A stretch of DNA of 18,714 nt from Bacteroidetes bacterium UBA6161 (GCA_002422315.1 DIUJ01000011.1:1-18714), one strand, 5' to 3'; positions 6,411 through 14,302 are shown, numbered from the stretch's first letter. The notes: a model not told the origin generated them from the letters alone. Numbers and translations are program-made.

Positions 6411-8552
6411 ATGAACAAAGAACAGAAAGACACCATTGTAAAATTATTTAAGTCGTTTAAAAAATCAGAAGACTATCAAAACAGACTAAATCAGTTTAAA
6501 GTAACCGATTGTTTTAGAGAAATTATCAAAGAAACCTTAAAGAATAAAACTCTTAAAAACGAGCATTTGACGGGTTTTATTCAGATGTTTAAGTATGGAT
6601 GTTCTGATGAGATATTTGACAAATACTTAGATATTAACATCTCGGATAATAAGCAATTAAACAAAATTAAGGATAAAGTATATTCTATCAACGAATACGG
6701 TTATACAGGAGCGGGTTTGAATTCTGTTAGAAACCTGACTCCGAGTCAACTAAAAAGTGTGAAAGAGTTTATAGAAAAAGCATTCACCATTAGAAGTGTA
6801 AGTAGTGCTATCTCACTTTGTGCAGATTTTGAAAAACTTAATATCCCACTTGTAAAATCAGGAATATATTCACCTTGGCTTTATTATATTAATCCGAAGA
6901 TTTTTCCAATATTAAACAATTCGCATTCCTTTATTCTTGGATGGCTTGAACAACCCAAAGATTACCCATCAAACATTTCCATTTTAAATGAAATTAAGGA
7001 GCTAGTTAAAGAACAAGAACTTGGCACGATTGACTTATTTGCTCACAAATTTGGAGCATTATCAGGGCTAGAGATTACTTTAAAGCCTATAAGTGACAAT
7101 GATAAAATCAATAAAAATATGACTGAACAAAAAACTCAGAAAACACCCCTCAACCAAATCCTTTTCGGTCCTCCAGGAACGGGAAAAACATATAACACGA
7201 TTAACAAAGCACTTGAAATTACGGGAGTTAATATTTCAAACTTAGATAGAAATAAAATCAAAGAAGAGTTTGATAAAAAACGAAAAGAGGGTCAAATTGA
7301 ATTCACTACCTTTCATCAAAGTATGAGCTATGAGGAGTTTATTGAAGGAATAAAGCCTGTAATTAAAGAAAGTGAAGCCGATGACGAGGTTATTGAAACT
7401 TCTACTTTGGATTATGCAATAAAACCCGGGATTTTCAAAAAGCTAGTTCAAAAAGCCCAAAATAAGTTAGAAGTTAAAGCAGACTTTGATGATTTATGGG
7501 TAGACTATATTGAAAATCTTAGAGCATATAACAAAGAAAAGATTTTTAAATCAGTTCAAAGTGAAATGAAATTTGAAAGAGGAGAATCTAGCGATACAAC
7601 CATAATGGTTAGGTATAAGAAGTCTTATGACCCAGCCAATGCAGAAGGAATTAGACCTTTTATTGTGAGCAAAAATGCTATCAAAAAACTATGGGAGGTT
7701 AAAATTGATGGTTCAGAAACGAATCTAAACGGCAGAAAAGAAGCAGCAGAAATTCATGGCTCTGGAAGAGCGACTCATATCTATGCAGTGTATAAAGACT
7801 TTTATCAATATGCACAAAAAGCTGGCGCATTAAACTCCACAAGTGAGACCAAAAACTATGTCCTAATCATTGATGAAATCAACCGGGGCAATGTGTCTCA
7901 GATTTTTGGAGAATTGATTACACTGATAGAAGAAGATAAAAGATTAGGGAAAGATGAGGCTTTAGAGGTTACACTTCCCTATAGTAAAGAAAAATTTGGT
8001 GTTCCTCCCAATCTCTACATCATTGGTACCATGAATACCGCAGACAGAAGTGTGGAGGCCTTGGATACAGCTTTAAGAAGAAGATTTAGTTTTACCGAGA
8101 TGCCTCCGCTTTATAAACTAAAAGAACTTGATTACCCATATGCTGGTACAACAGGCAAAGTCATATTACAAACTATAAACAAACGGATAGAAAAACTATT
8201 GGATAGAGACCATTTGATTGGACATTCCTATTTTATTAAACAAGAAAATGAAGAGGCAGAAACTAAACTAATGGATTCTTTCTATCGCAATATCATACCC
8301 CTACTACAAGAATACTTCTTTGGAGATTATGCCAAAATAGGTGCAGTCTTGGGGAGTGGGTTTGTTCATTTGGAGAATGATAATGAAGTAATCTTTGGTG
8401 AAGGTTTCGATAATCAAGACTTGGGAGAGAAACAAGTCTATCAAATAATTGATTATAGAAAAAATGAGCCCGGAAACCAATATGTTCAAAACGAAATGAC
8501 CTTTGAGAATGCAATAAAAAAACTGATAAACATATCGGAAGCTAAAGCATGA
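6411..8552 (+). CDS. mcrB: McrB-like AAA+ GTPase of a type IV (modified-DNA) restriction system
   Basis: McrB forms the GTP-driven ring that, with McrC, cleaves DNA carrying modified cytosines in the E. coli prototype. The 713-residue protein has an N-terminal domain of about 236 residues that I cannot name, and then a complete McrB motor. The motor has Walker A GPPGTGKT (253-260), Walker B YVLIIDEINRGN (483-494), the McrB-type MNTAD motif (541-545) and RRRF (556-559). A segment between Walker A and B (about 355-465) is typical of McrB proteins. An internal in-frame ATG at 7119 (Met237) lies 16 residues before Walker A and has an A-rich stretch upstream, so a short form lacking the DNA-recognition region is possible, as for E. 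coli McrB. The stop overlaps the mcrC start by 4 bp. Confidence 0.93.
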   Translation: MNKEQKDTIVKLFKSFKKSEDYQNRLNQFKVTDCFREIIKETLKNKTLKNEHLTGFIQMFKYGCSDEIFDKYLDINISDNKQLNKIKDKVYSINEYGYTGAGLNSVRNLTPSQLKSVKEFIEKAFTIRSVSSAISLCADFEKLNIPLVKSGIYSPWLYYINPKIFPILNNSHSFILGWLEQPKDYPSNISILNEIKELVKEQELGTIDLFAHKFGALSGLEITLKPISDNDKINKNMTEQKTQKTPLNQILFGPPGTGKTYNTINKALEITGVNISNLDRNKIKEEFDKKRKEGQIEFTTFHQSMSYEEFIEGIKPVIKESEADDEVIETSTLDYAIKPGIFKKLVQKAQNKLEVKADFDDLWVDYIENLRAYNKEKIFKSVQSEMKFERGESSDTTIMVRYKKSYDPANAEGIRPFIVSKNAIKKLWEVKIDGSETNLNGRKEAAEIHGSGRATHIYAVYKDFYQYAQKAGALNSTSETKNYVLIIDEINRGNVSQIFGELITLIEEDKRLGKDEALEVTLPYSKEKFGVPPNLYIIGTMNTADRSVEALDTALRRRFSFTEMPPLYKLKELDYPYAGTTGKVILQTINKRIEKLLDRDHLIGHSYFIKQENEEAETKLMDSFYRNIIPLLQEYFFGDYAKIGAVLGSGFVHLENDNEVIFGEGFDNQDLGEKQVYQIIDYRKNEPGNQYVQNEMTFENAIKKLINISEAKA

Positions 8553-9796
8553 GCAACCCCAAAAACCATATTTCCATATTCGAGCATCAATCCTTAATTT
8601 TTGATTTAAGGAAAAAGGAAGAAAATGACTTGCATAACGCATTGGTGAAGTTTTTTGAAAATGGAGTTCCTTACTATAGTCTTATTCGCAATGGGGTTAA
8701 ATTCAATGAATTTGTTGGTGTAATTCAGGTTGGAAATACGCTTATAAGTGTATTGCCAAAGTCTGATAAAAAGATGTTAGATTCTAAGAAAGAAAAAGAA
8801 AAATGGAATGAGGTTTTAATAGATATGATAAGAGCTGTGCATGGATTTGATGTTAAAGCACCCAGTTCTGGTAACCTGAAAACCAAAAACAATTCAGTCT
8901 TGGATTTGTATTTTGAATTGTTTGTCAAAGAAGTAGAGTATCTGCTTCACAGAGGCTTGGTGAAGAAATACCGCAAAACAGAAGGCAATCTTACTGCGTT
9001 AAAAGGCAGCCTGATGTTTAGCAAGCATGTTCATAAAAATGTGGTTCACAAGGAGCGTTTTTACACCCAATACACTACTTATGACACAGAACACCTATTG
9101 CATATTATTCTTTACAAAACCCTGCAAGTGCTCAAAAGAGTTAATATAAATGCACTTTTAATTGGCAGAATTAATGGACTGTTGTTAAATTTCCCTGAAA
9201 TGCCTTCTCAGAAGATCACAGAGGCTATTTTTGACAAATTAATGCTGAATCGCAAAACCATGGGCTATAAAAAAGCCATAGAGATAGCTCGATTAATTCT
9301 ACTCAACTATCACCCTGATTTAAGCAAAGGCAGAAAAGATGTGTTGGCACTGATGTTTGATATGAATAAGCTATGGGAACAATTTGTTTTGGTGAGTTTG
9401 CGCAAGGAAAAATCATTCAAAGTAAAAGGGCAAGATTCCAAATACTTTTGGAAACCTGAAAATGGAAACAGAAGAACCATAAGACCTGATATAGCCATAG
9501 AAACTGAAGCTGGAAAATATGTGTTAGACACCAAATGGAAAATGGTAGATAACCAACCTTCCATAGAAGATATCAGACAAATGTATGCTTATCACCATTA
9601 TTTCAGAGCTGAAAAAGTGGCACTTTTATATCCTGGGAATAGCCCTTATATAATGGGGAATTTTGTAGAAGTAGAAAATCAAAATATTTTGTCAAAAAAA
9701 GAGTGTGGCTTGATGTTTACAGAGTTTAAAGATACGGTAAAGGTATGGCAGGGGGAGATTGTAGAGGAAGTGAAAAAATGGATTGAAAATATCTGA
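8549..9796 (+). CDS. mcrC: McrC-like PD-(D/E)XK nuclease subunit
   Basis: McrC is the nuclease subunit that joins McrB and stimulates its GTPase. This 415-residue protein has the McrC architecture: an N-terminal beta-rich part ending near RNGVKFNEFVGVI (47-59), a helical middle region, and a C-terminal PD-(D/E)XK nuclease. The catalytic pattern is visible as RPD (312-314), then DTKW with Asp327 and Lys329, followed by QMYAYHHYF (344-352). All expected acidic and lysine residues are present, so it is probably active. The ATG overlaps the mcrB stop in an ATGA, indicating translational coupling. A glycosylase-like gene follows 33 nt later. Confidence 0.93.
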   Translation: MSNPKNHISIFEHQSLIFDLRKKEENDLHNALVKFFENGVPYYSLIRNGVKFNEFVGVIQVGNTLISVLPKSDKKMLDSKKEKEKWNEVLIDMIRAVHGFDVKAPSSGNLKTKNNSVLDLYFELFVKEVEYLLHRGLVKKYRKTEGNLTALKGSLMFSKHVHKNVVHKERFYTQYTTYDTEHLLHIILYKTLQVLKRVNINALLIGRINGLLLNFPEMPSQKITEAIFDKLMLNRKTMGYKKAIEIARLILLNYHPDLSKGRKDVLALMFDMNKLWEQFVLVSLRKEKSFKVKGQDSKYFWKPENGNRRTIRPDIAIETEAGKYVLDTKWKMVDNQPSIEDIRQMYAYHHYFRAEKVALLYPGNSPYIMGNFVEVENQNILSKKECGLMFTEFKDTVKVWQGEIVEEVKKWIENI

Positions 9797-9829
9797 TAAA
9801 AATACAAGTCATCACAAATAATAAAAATT

Positions 9830-10540
9830 ATGAAAGAAATTAAATCAATTGAAGAATGGAAAAAACAGGTTAATGAGTACCTTAATTCATTAAACCACGA
9901 ATTACAAAAGGATGAAAAAGCAAAAGAACTCTATTATGGGTTTGATGTAATAGATGGAATGCTTATAAAGAATCCATTAATTCTATTTGTAGGTATCAAC
10001 CCTGGCAAAGGTAATGGGGAAAGACATTTTGAAGTTAAGATGGAAAGTAATAGAATTTCTTATTTAGATGTTTTTAATACTGAGGTAGAGGATAAATATG
10101 ACTACCCTTTAGCAAAAAATACTATTAAATTGCTAATTGGTGCAGGCTATGCAGAAGATGAAATTATAAAGTTATTAACTAAAAGTTGTGTGAAGACAAA
10201 TTTGTATCATGTTATAACAGATAAAGAAGATGATATTAAAAATATATTTGGTTCAATCTCCTCTATCAATATTAAAGATTATTACGATATATCATCTATG
10301 TTTTGTGTTGAATTGATTAAATTAATCAATCCCAAAATTGTAATCTTTGAAGGTAAAAGTGCATACAATCAAATTGTTGTGGAATGTTACGAGGAGGTAA
10401 ACTCATGGGATGAAAATTTAGGTTTTGGCCACTTCTATGACCAATCATTGGATCTTCATTTAATTGGATACGCTAGGACATATAGCAATATAAATTCTAT
10501 TGATAATGTTGCTTCAAAACTAAAAGAGGTGTTAATATAA
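9830..10540 (+). CDS. Uracil-DNA-glycosylase-superfamily protein, putative DNA glycosylase
   Basis: The 236-residue protein shows features of the uracil-DNA glycosylase fold. Strand one ends in GINPG (55-59), the same motif that carries the catalytic Asn in MUG-type enzymes. CVKTNLYHV (120-128) is in the place of the internal TN element. INPKIVIFEGKSAY (166-179) resembles the late strand-helix unit. The usual motif 2 (HPS or NPS type) is not evident; GYARTYSNI (213-221) occupies about that position. Uracil is therefore not assured as substrate. The gene follows mcrC by 33 nt and shares the AATAAAAATTATGAA start context with mcrB, suggesting it belongs to the operon. A role in attacking modified phage bases is inference. 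Confidence 0.6.
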   Translation: MKEIKSIEEWKKQVNEYLNSLNHELQKDEKAKELYYGFDVIDGMLIKNPLILFVGINPGKGNGERHFEVKMESNRISYLDVFNTEVEDKYDYPLAKNTIKLLIGAGYAEDEIIKLLTKSCVKTNLYHVITDKEDDIKNIFGSISSINIKDYYDISSMFCVELIKLINPKIVIFEGKSAYNQIVVECYEEVNSWDENLGFGHFYDQSLDLHLIGYARTYSNINSIDNVASKLKEVLI

Positions 10541-10638
10541 TAAAACATTTTTTGAAAGTAGATTTGTTATAGTGAAATGTGTTTGTGGTAACTGTAAATT
10601 GGGAAATAAAAGAAACGTTTTATAGTAGAATAATAATG

Positions 10639-10651
10639 AACTGTAACAGTT
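10639..10651. repeat. Small inverted repeat in an AT-rich intergenic region
   Basis: AACTGT-A-ACAGTT is a perfect 6-bp inverted repeat around one base. It lies midway in the 241-bp gap (10541-10781) between the glycosylase-like gene and the 152-residue gene. The gap is otherwise very AT-rich and shows no gene; the site may be an operator but there is no further support. Confidence 0.3.
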
Positions 10652-10769
10652 AAATAACAATAAAAAGAATGTATTTTTTGGTTGTTTTTGATAAAAATAT
10701 TTATTTTAATATTCGCTTAATATTATTATTACCCTTTCCCCAGCGTCATACCTTGTCTCTTTCGCCACA

Positions 10770-10777
10770 TACTTTTG
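10770..10777 (+). promoter_or_regulatory. Bacteroidota-type -7 box next to a start codon
   Basis: TACTTTTG matches TAnnTTTG exactly and ends only 4 bp before the ATG at 10782. If it is the active promoter, the transcript is leaderless or starts just inside the gene, and translation may begin at the second in-frame ATG (10791). Confidence 0.4.
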
Positions 10778-10781
10778 CAGC

Positions 10782-11240
10782 ATGAAATACATGCACTACG
10801 GAAAAGAGATTAGAAACTTGATTGAGTTTGATTATGCTAAGCAAGATGAGCAGGGTTTTGATGCCGAAAGATTGGCACAGGTTGTTGGCCGCATGCTACA
10901 ACCCTTTGATAGAGAGGGTGCTTATTTGTATTATGTGAAATTTGGTCAAATTCCTAACTATTCAGCCCTCCCTTATTCGGATTGCAATTTTGCAATTGGA
11001 GCCTTTGTGAAGGAGTTTAAAAATGAAATTACGAATATTATGCATGGGGCTAATCGATATTTTATTAGTGAAACTGAGGGAGGGCTGGTTTATGATTTTA
11101 TCCATGTGTTTTTAAAGCAAAATATCTTAGTCACTTTTAGTAACCAAGAAAACTTGATTAGCCTTTTTTATCAAAATTCTGAAACGGAAACTATTTCTCA
11201 ACTTATTGCGTTTTTGTCAAAGTACAGTAAGATGTGTTGA
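10782..11240 (+). CDS. Hypothetical protein, 152 residues
   Basis: I do not recognise this protein. It has 152 residues, no signal peptide and no membrane helix, and a mixed alpha/beta composition with many aromatic residues (for example GAYLYYVKFGQ near 46-56). There is an acidic N-terminal region (EFDYAKQDEQGFDAERLAQVVG, split here only as a description of residues 15-36) and no Cys/His cluster or nuclease motif. An alternative start is Met4 at 10791. The gene sits between the mcrBC operon and the DUF262 gene. It appears to have its own promoter, and the DUF262 gene also has a separate candidate promoter downstream, so it may be a single-gene unit. Confidence 0.6.
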   Translation: MKYMHYGKEIRNLIEFDYAKQDEQGFDAERLAQVVGRMLQPFDREGAYLYYVKFGQIPNYSALPYSDCNFAIGAFVKEFKNEITNIMHGANRYFISETEGGLVYDFIHVFLKQNILVTFSNQENLISLFYQNSETETISQLIAFLSKYSKMC

Positions 11241-11308
11241 GTGCTATGATTGGTAGTGTTTTACAAAAATCCGCCTCAAAATGCATCGATTAATTTAATT
11301 TTCTTCTC

Positions 11309-11344
11309 AACGACATATCTTGGCGTTTCAAACTTCTATTCTTG
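11309..11344 (+). promoter_or_regulatory. Candidate WYL operator and promoter of the DUF262 gene
   Basis: AACGACA (11309-11315), a 5-nt spacer, and TGGCGTT (11321-11327) form a 7-5-7 inverted repeat with one mismatch. The -7-like box TATTCTTG follows at 11337-11344 after 9 nt. The same arrangement, with a perfect repeat, precedes the WYL regulator gene at 13292-13326. The element would place a transcript start near 11350 and supports the downstream ATG at 11367 as the true start of the DUF262 gene. Confidence 0.6.
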
Positions 11345-11366
11345 CTGCACAAAATGTAATAAGAAT

Positions 11367-13148
11367 ATGAAAAACAACATGCCATTTAAAATCAATGCCA
11401 AGTCTTGTACCTTGATGGGTGCTAGTCAGCAAGGAAACCCCATGCTTTTAGCTGAGGGAAGTCAATTTGTAATCCCCATTTACCAAAGACCCTACTCCTG
11501 GAACGAAGAGCAAGTCCAAAAATTTGTAGCCGATATTTTCGTTTCTTTTTGGGGCAATGATAAAAAGTCGGCTCAGGATTCCTTCTTTATCGGTACCATG
11601 CAGTTGACCTACAAAACAGATCAACCCACGCAAGAAATTATTGATGGACAACAACGACTAACTACTCTGCTACTTTTACTTAAAGTGTTGAAAGTTAAAT
11701 TTCCCCAAAACACTGAATTGCAAAACCTAAAACTTGACTGGATTAAAACCAAAGTAAATAATGGGATGCAACAAAAATGGCTGGACGAAGCCTTGGCAAG
11801 CAGCTTGGTTTTTGAGAGAAATACGCAGAATCCCTACTTACACAATTTACAACTCATTTCTGAGCTCTTTGATGAAAAAACCTCGGAGGACCTACATGAT
11901 ATTCGATTTGATGTGACTGCCTTTGTTAACCATTTATTGGGCAATATCTACTTTGTGGTGGTAGAAACCATGGCAGGTCTGACCAAAACATTACAGATTT
12001 TCAAAGCAATAAACACTACCGGTTTGGATTTGAATGGAGGCGATATTTTTAAAATCAGAATGTATGAGTATTTAAATCAGAATGGGGATAATGACAGCGC
12101 CTTTGAGGAAATCAGCAGGCTTTATGCGTCTATTGATGCGCTAAATGCAAAACAAGGCTATGCAGTAGTGAACATAAATGATGTTTTAGCCATCTACCAA
12201 TATATTTTAATCGCAAAGTATGACCTGCCTCTTGCCTTATACAACTTTGCCACCGATACTTTTTACGAGCAATTATTTGATTCACTATTGCATAATTATC
12301 AGTGGGAGCATTTTAAGCAAACTACGGATTGTGTAAAACTTACAATTTCTGACTTGGAAAGAATTATTGAGGCAAGGTTTGATTGGGAAAACAATTGGTT
12401 TCATTCGGGTGAAGATATGTGTGCTTTCAAATTAATTCAACATTCCCGTTATGGCAAATATGCAGATCTAGTTCCTGTGATATTAAGCTACAGCAACAGT
12501 TCTCTTGACAGGTTTAGCTTGGTTAAACTCTTATCCAAAGTCTATTTTATTTTTTCGGTACGTTTTCAAAAATCAATCTACCACATTCACTCCATCACAA
12601 ACGAAATTATTCAAGATATCGTGCTCGGGAAATCAAATGAATCCATTGAATTTAAACTCTTGCATTTAATAGGTGATAGAAAATCTCATAACACGGGCTA
12701 TTATGACTTAGATTGGTTTTTGTCAGAAAACTTAACCGAGAATCTCAAAAGAAAAAACCTGATTTGTAGATTGTCGGCAATGTTGGAAGAGGAGTACCAA
12801 ACAACTGATGTTAAAAAAATAGAGGAACTAAAAAGTAAACTTTTTGATTCAGACACAGATGTAGAGCATATCCAATCCTATCATGACCAAGATGAGAAAA
12901 TACGACAAGAGGTATGGGATGAGTGGCAAAACGAGTTGGACTCAATTGGAAATCTTGTGATTTTAGAGAGAAGTATCAACCGTTCCATTCGCAATAATCA
13001 TTTTTTTCATAAACGCCAAGTCTATGCAAAAAGTAGTTTCAATATCCTGCAAAACCTTTCGCTTCAATTCGCTAAATGGGATTTAGAAACTTGTAAGGAT
13101 AGAAAACTGAAAGAGCTGATAAAAATTACGAACTACCTCTTTTCCTAA
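11367..13148 (+). CDS. GmrSD-like DUF262/DUF1524 restriction protein
   Basis: With the ATG at 11367 this is a 593-residue protein. DUF262 motifs are clear: IPIYQRPYSW (36-45), IDGQQRLTT (92-100) and FKAINTTGLDLNGGDIFK (212-229). The C-terminus resembles the HNH-type DUF1524 domain: VEHI (499-502) with its candidate catalytic His, followed by SIGNLVILERSIN (526-538) and YAKSSF (553-558). The usual HI-Pro-Q sequence here reads HIQS. This order matches GmrSD-type type IV enzymes, which couple NTP hydrolysis to cleavage of modified DNA. The frame is open from a TTG at 11250, but that start lies upstream of the candidate operator and promoter, so it is rejected; Met at 11379 is a second option. 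The WYL gene lies downstream. Confidence 0.8.
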   Translation: MKNNMPFKINAKSCTLMGASQQGNPMLLAEGSQFVIPIYQRPYSWNEEQVQKFVADIFVSFWGNDKKSAQDSFFIGTMQLTYKTDQPTQEIIDGQQRLTTLLLLLKVLKVKFPQNTELQNLKLDWIKTKVNNGMQQKWLDEALASSLVFERNTQNPYLHNLQLISELFDEKTSEDLHDIRFDVTAFVNHLLGNIYFVVVETMAGLTKTLQIFKAINTTGLDLNGGDIFKIRMYEYLNQNGDNDSAFEEISRLYASIDALNAKQGYAVVNINDVLAIYQYILIAKYDLPLALYNFATDTFYEQLFDSLLHNYQWEHFKQTTDCVKLTISDLERIIEARFDWENNWFHSGEDMCAFKLIQHSRYGKYADLVPVILSYSNSSLDRFSLVKLLSKVYFIFSVRFQKSIYHIHSITNEIIQDIVLGKSNESIEFKLLHLIGDRKSHNTGYYDLDWFLSENLTENLKRKNLICRLSAMLEEEYQTTDVKKIEELKSKLFDSDTDVEHIQSYHDQDEKIRQEVWDEWQNELDSIGNLVILERSINRSIRNNHFFHKRQVYAKSSFNILQNLSLQFAKWDLETCKDRKLKELIKITNYLFS

Positions 13149-13156
13149 AAAAAGTC

Positions 13157-13186
13157 TTTTAAACCACAATTAAATACAGTTTAAAA
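13157..13186 (+). terminator. Inverted repeat after the DUF262 gene, possible terminator
   Basis: TTTTAAAC (13157-13164) and GTTTAAAA (13179-13186) form a perfect 8-bp stem with a 14-nt loop starting 8 bp after the stop codon. The stem is AT-rich and has no clear T-run after it, so termination is uncertain. Confidence 0.3.
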
Positions 13187-13204
13187 CCCATAAAACCGGT
13201 GCAA

Positions 13205-13236
13205 ATCTCCCATATTGACAGCACAATGTGGGAGAT
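13205..13236. other. 13-bp hairpin of unknown role
   Basis: ATCTCCCATATTG (13205-13217) pairs with CAATGTGGGAGAT (13224-13236) across a 6-nt loop, with a single T-G position in the stem. It lies between the DUF262 and WYL genes, upstream of the WYL promoter. No T-run follows on either side, so it is not a typical intrinsic terminator. It could be an operator, a small structured RNA or an mRNA-stabilising stem. Confidence 0.6.
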
Positions 13237-13291
13237 ATAAACGGAGTAAAAAACCGAATTGTGGAGAAGATTAGGCCAGTTTATCCATTTA

Positions 13292-13326
13292 AACGACACA
13301 AAATGTCGTTACAAACGCTATTTTTG
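13292..13326 (+). promoter_or_regulatory. Candidate autoregulatory operator and promoter of the WYL gene
   Basis: AACGACA (13292-13298), spacer CAAAA, and TGTCGTT (13304-13310) form a perfect 7-5-7 inverted repeat. The box TATTTTTG at 13319-13326 matches TAnnTTTG exactly and lies 20 bp before the ATG at 13346. With transcription starting near 13332, the centre of the repeat (13301) falls at about -31, so a bound protein would block the -33 region. A near copy sits upstream of the DUF262 gene. Confidence 0.65.
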
Positions 13327-13345
13327 TGCTATTATCAATCGCAAT

Positions 13346-14263
13346 ATGGCAAAACAAGATTATATATTACGTCACAATACAATTATTACTTTTCTGAGGA
13401 AAAGACATTATCCTAGTTTTGAGGCAATCCTCCAACACTTAAAACATCAAGGAGAGATGTTGGGTGAGCAAGATGTATATGCTATTTCCCAACGAACCTT
13501 TCAAAGGGATATAGGTGTTATAGGGAAATTGTATGATATAGAAATAACATATTCGCGGGAAAAAAAAGGGTACTTTATAAATGAGGAAGATGTAGAAAAA
13601 ACACTTAGAGAAAGTAGTTTATATGCACATGAACGCCTGAGGATATTGAGAATAACAGGCAATATGGCACCTTATTTTATACCGGAAAAAAGAAATGCAA
13701 AAGGCAATGAATACCTACTCGAAATTGCACTTGCCATAAAAAGTAAGTTGAGAATCCAGTTTAACTATCAAAAATTTAACGAAAGTGAAGCAAGCCTAAG
13801 GTATCTTGAGCCTTATGTTTTGAAAGAGTTTAAAAACAGATGGTATGTGTTGGGTAGGGACGATAAAAGTGGACATATTAAAACCTTTGGTTTGGACAGA
13901 ATAGAAGGATTAGTGAAGGGCCCAGAGAGGTTTCGATACGAAGAAGCGCACGACATAGCAGATAGGTACCAATACTGTTTGGGGATTCTTTTGCCAAAGG
14001 AGGGGGATGCCATAGAGAATATTGAGTTGTGGGTCAGTGATTTGCATTACAATTACCTAAGAACAATGCCATTGCATTTTACTCAAAAGCAAATGGAGTG
14101 TGATACTGACGGTGCAATCATTAGCCTTCAGCTGTACGTCACTTATGACTTGATAATGGAACTACTTTCTATGGGTTCCGATGTAAAGGTATTAAACCCT
14201 CCTCATTTGGCAGAAAAAATGAAAGTGTATTTTGCAGAGTGTGCAGCGCTTTATGAAAACTAG
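13346..14263 (+). CDS. WYL-domain transcriptional regulator
   Basis: With the ATG at 13346 the protein has 305 residues. The N-terminal ~75 residues form a winged helix-turn-helix with recognition segment SQRTFQRDI (48-56). The WYL domain follows at about 125-195: IQFNYQKF (137-144), then RWYVLGRD (165-172, carrying the WY-V version of the name motif) and TFGLDRI (180-186). The rest fits the C-terminal WCX extension. WYL regulators of this architecture, such as BrxR and CapW, control phage-defence genes and often repress their own promoters. The perfect inverted repeat over its -33 region suggests autorepression. The open frame extends upstream to a TTG at 13259, but that start precedes the operator and promoter. 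Confidence 0.88.
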   Translation: MAKQDYILRHNTIITFLRKRHYPSFEAILQHLKHQGEMLGEQDVYAISQRTFQRDIGVIGKLYDIEITYSREKKGYFINEEDVEKTLRESSLYAHERLRILRITGNMAPYFIPEKRNAKGNEYLLEIALAIKSKLRIQFNYQKFNESEASLRYLEPYVLKEFKNRWYVLGRDDKSGHIKTFGLDRIEGLVKGPERFRYEEAHDIADRYQYCLGILLPKEGDAIENIELWVSDLHYNYLRTMPLHFTQKQMECDTDGAIISLQLYVTYDLIMELLSMGSDVKVLNPPHLAEKMKVYFAECAALYEN

Positions 14264-14281
14264 CTGAAATAATCCTTGTTT

Positions 14282-14302
14282 GTGCAATCATTCCTATTGC
14301 AC
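14282..14302. repeat. Inverted repeat downstream of the WYL gene
   Basis: GTGCAAT (14282-14288) and ATTGCAC (14296-14302) form a perfect 7-bp inverted repeat with a 7-nt spacer, 18 bp after the WYL stop codon. It may end the WYL transcript, though no T-run follows. The rest of 14264-14537 shows no gene. Confidence 0.4.

Noticed and set aside
11250..11366. Extended start of the DUF262 protein (TTG at 11250)
   Set aside because: The extra 39 residues show no family resemblance, and the candidate operator and -7 box lie inside this stretch.
13259..13345. Extended start of the WYL protein (TTG at 13259)
   Set aside because: The operator, the TAnnTTTG box and a good ATG all lie downstream of it, and the winged helix starts at that ATG.
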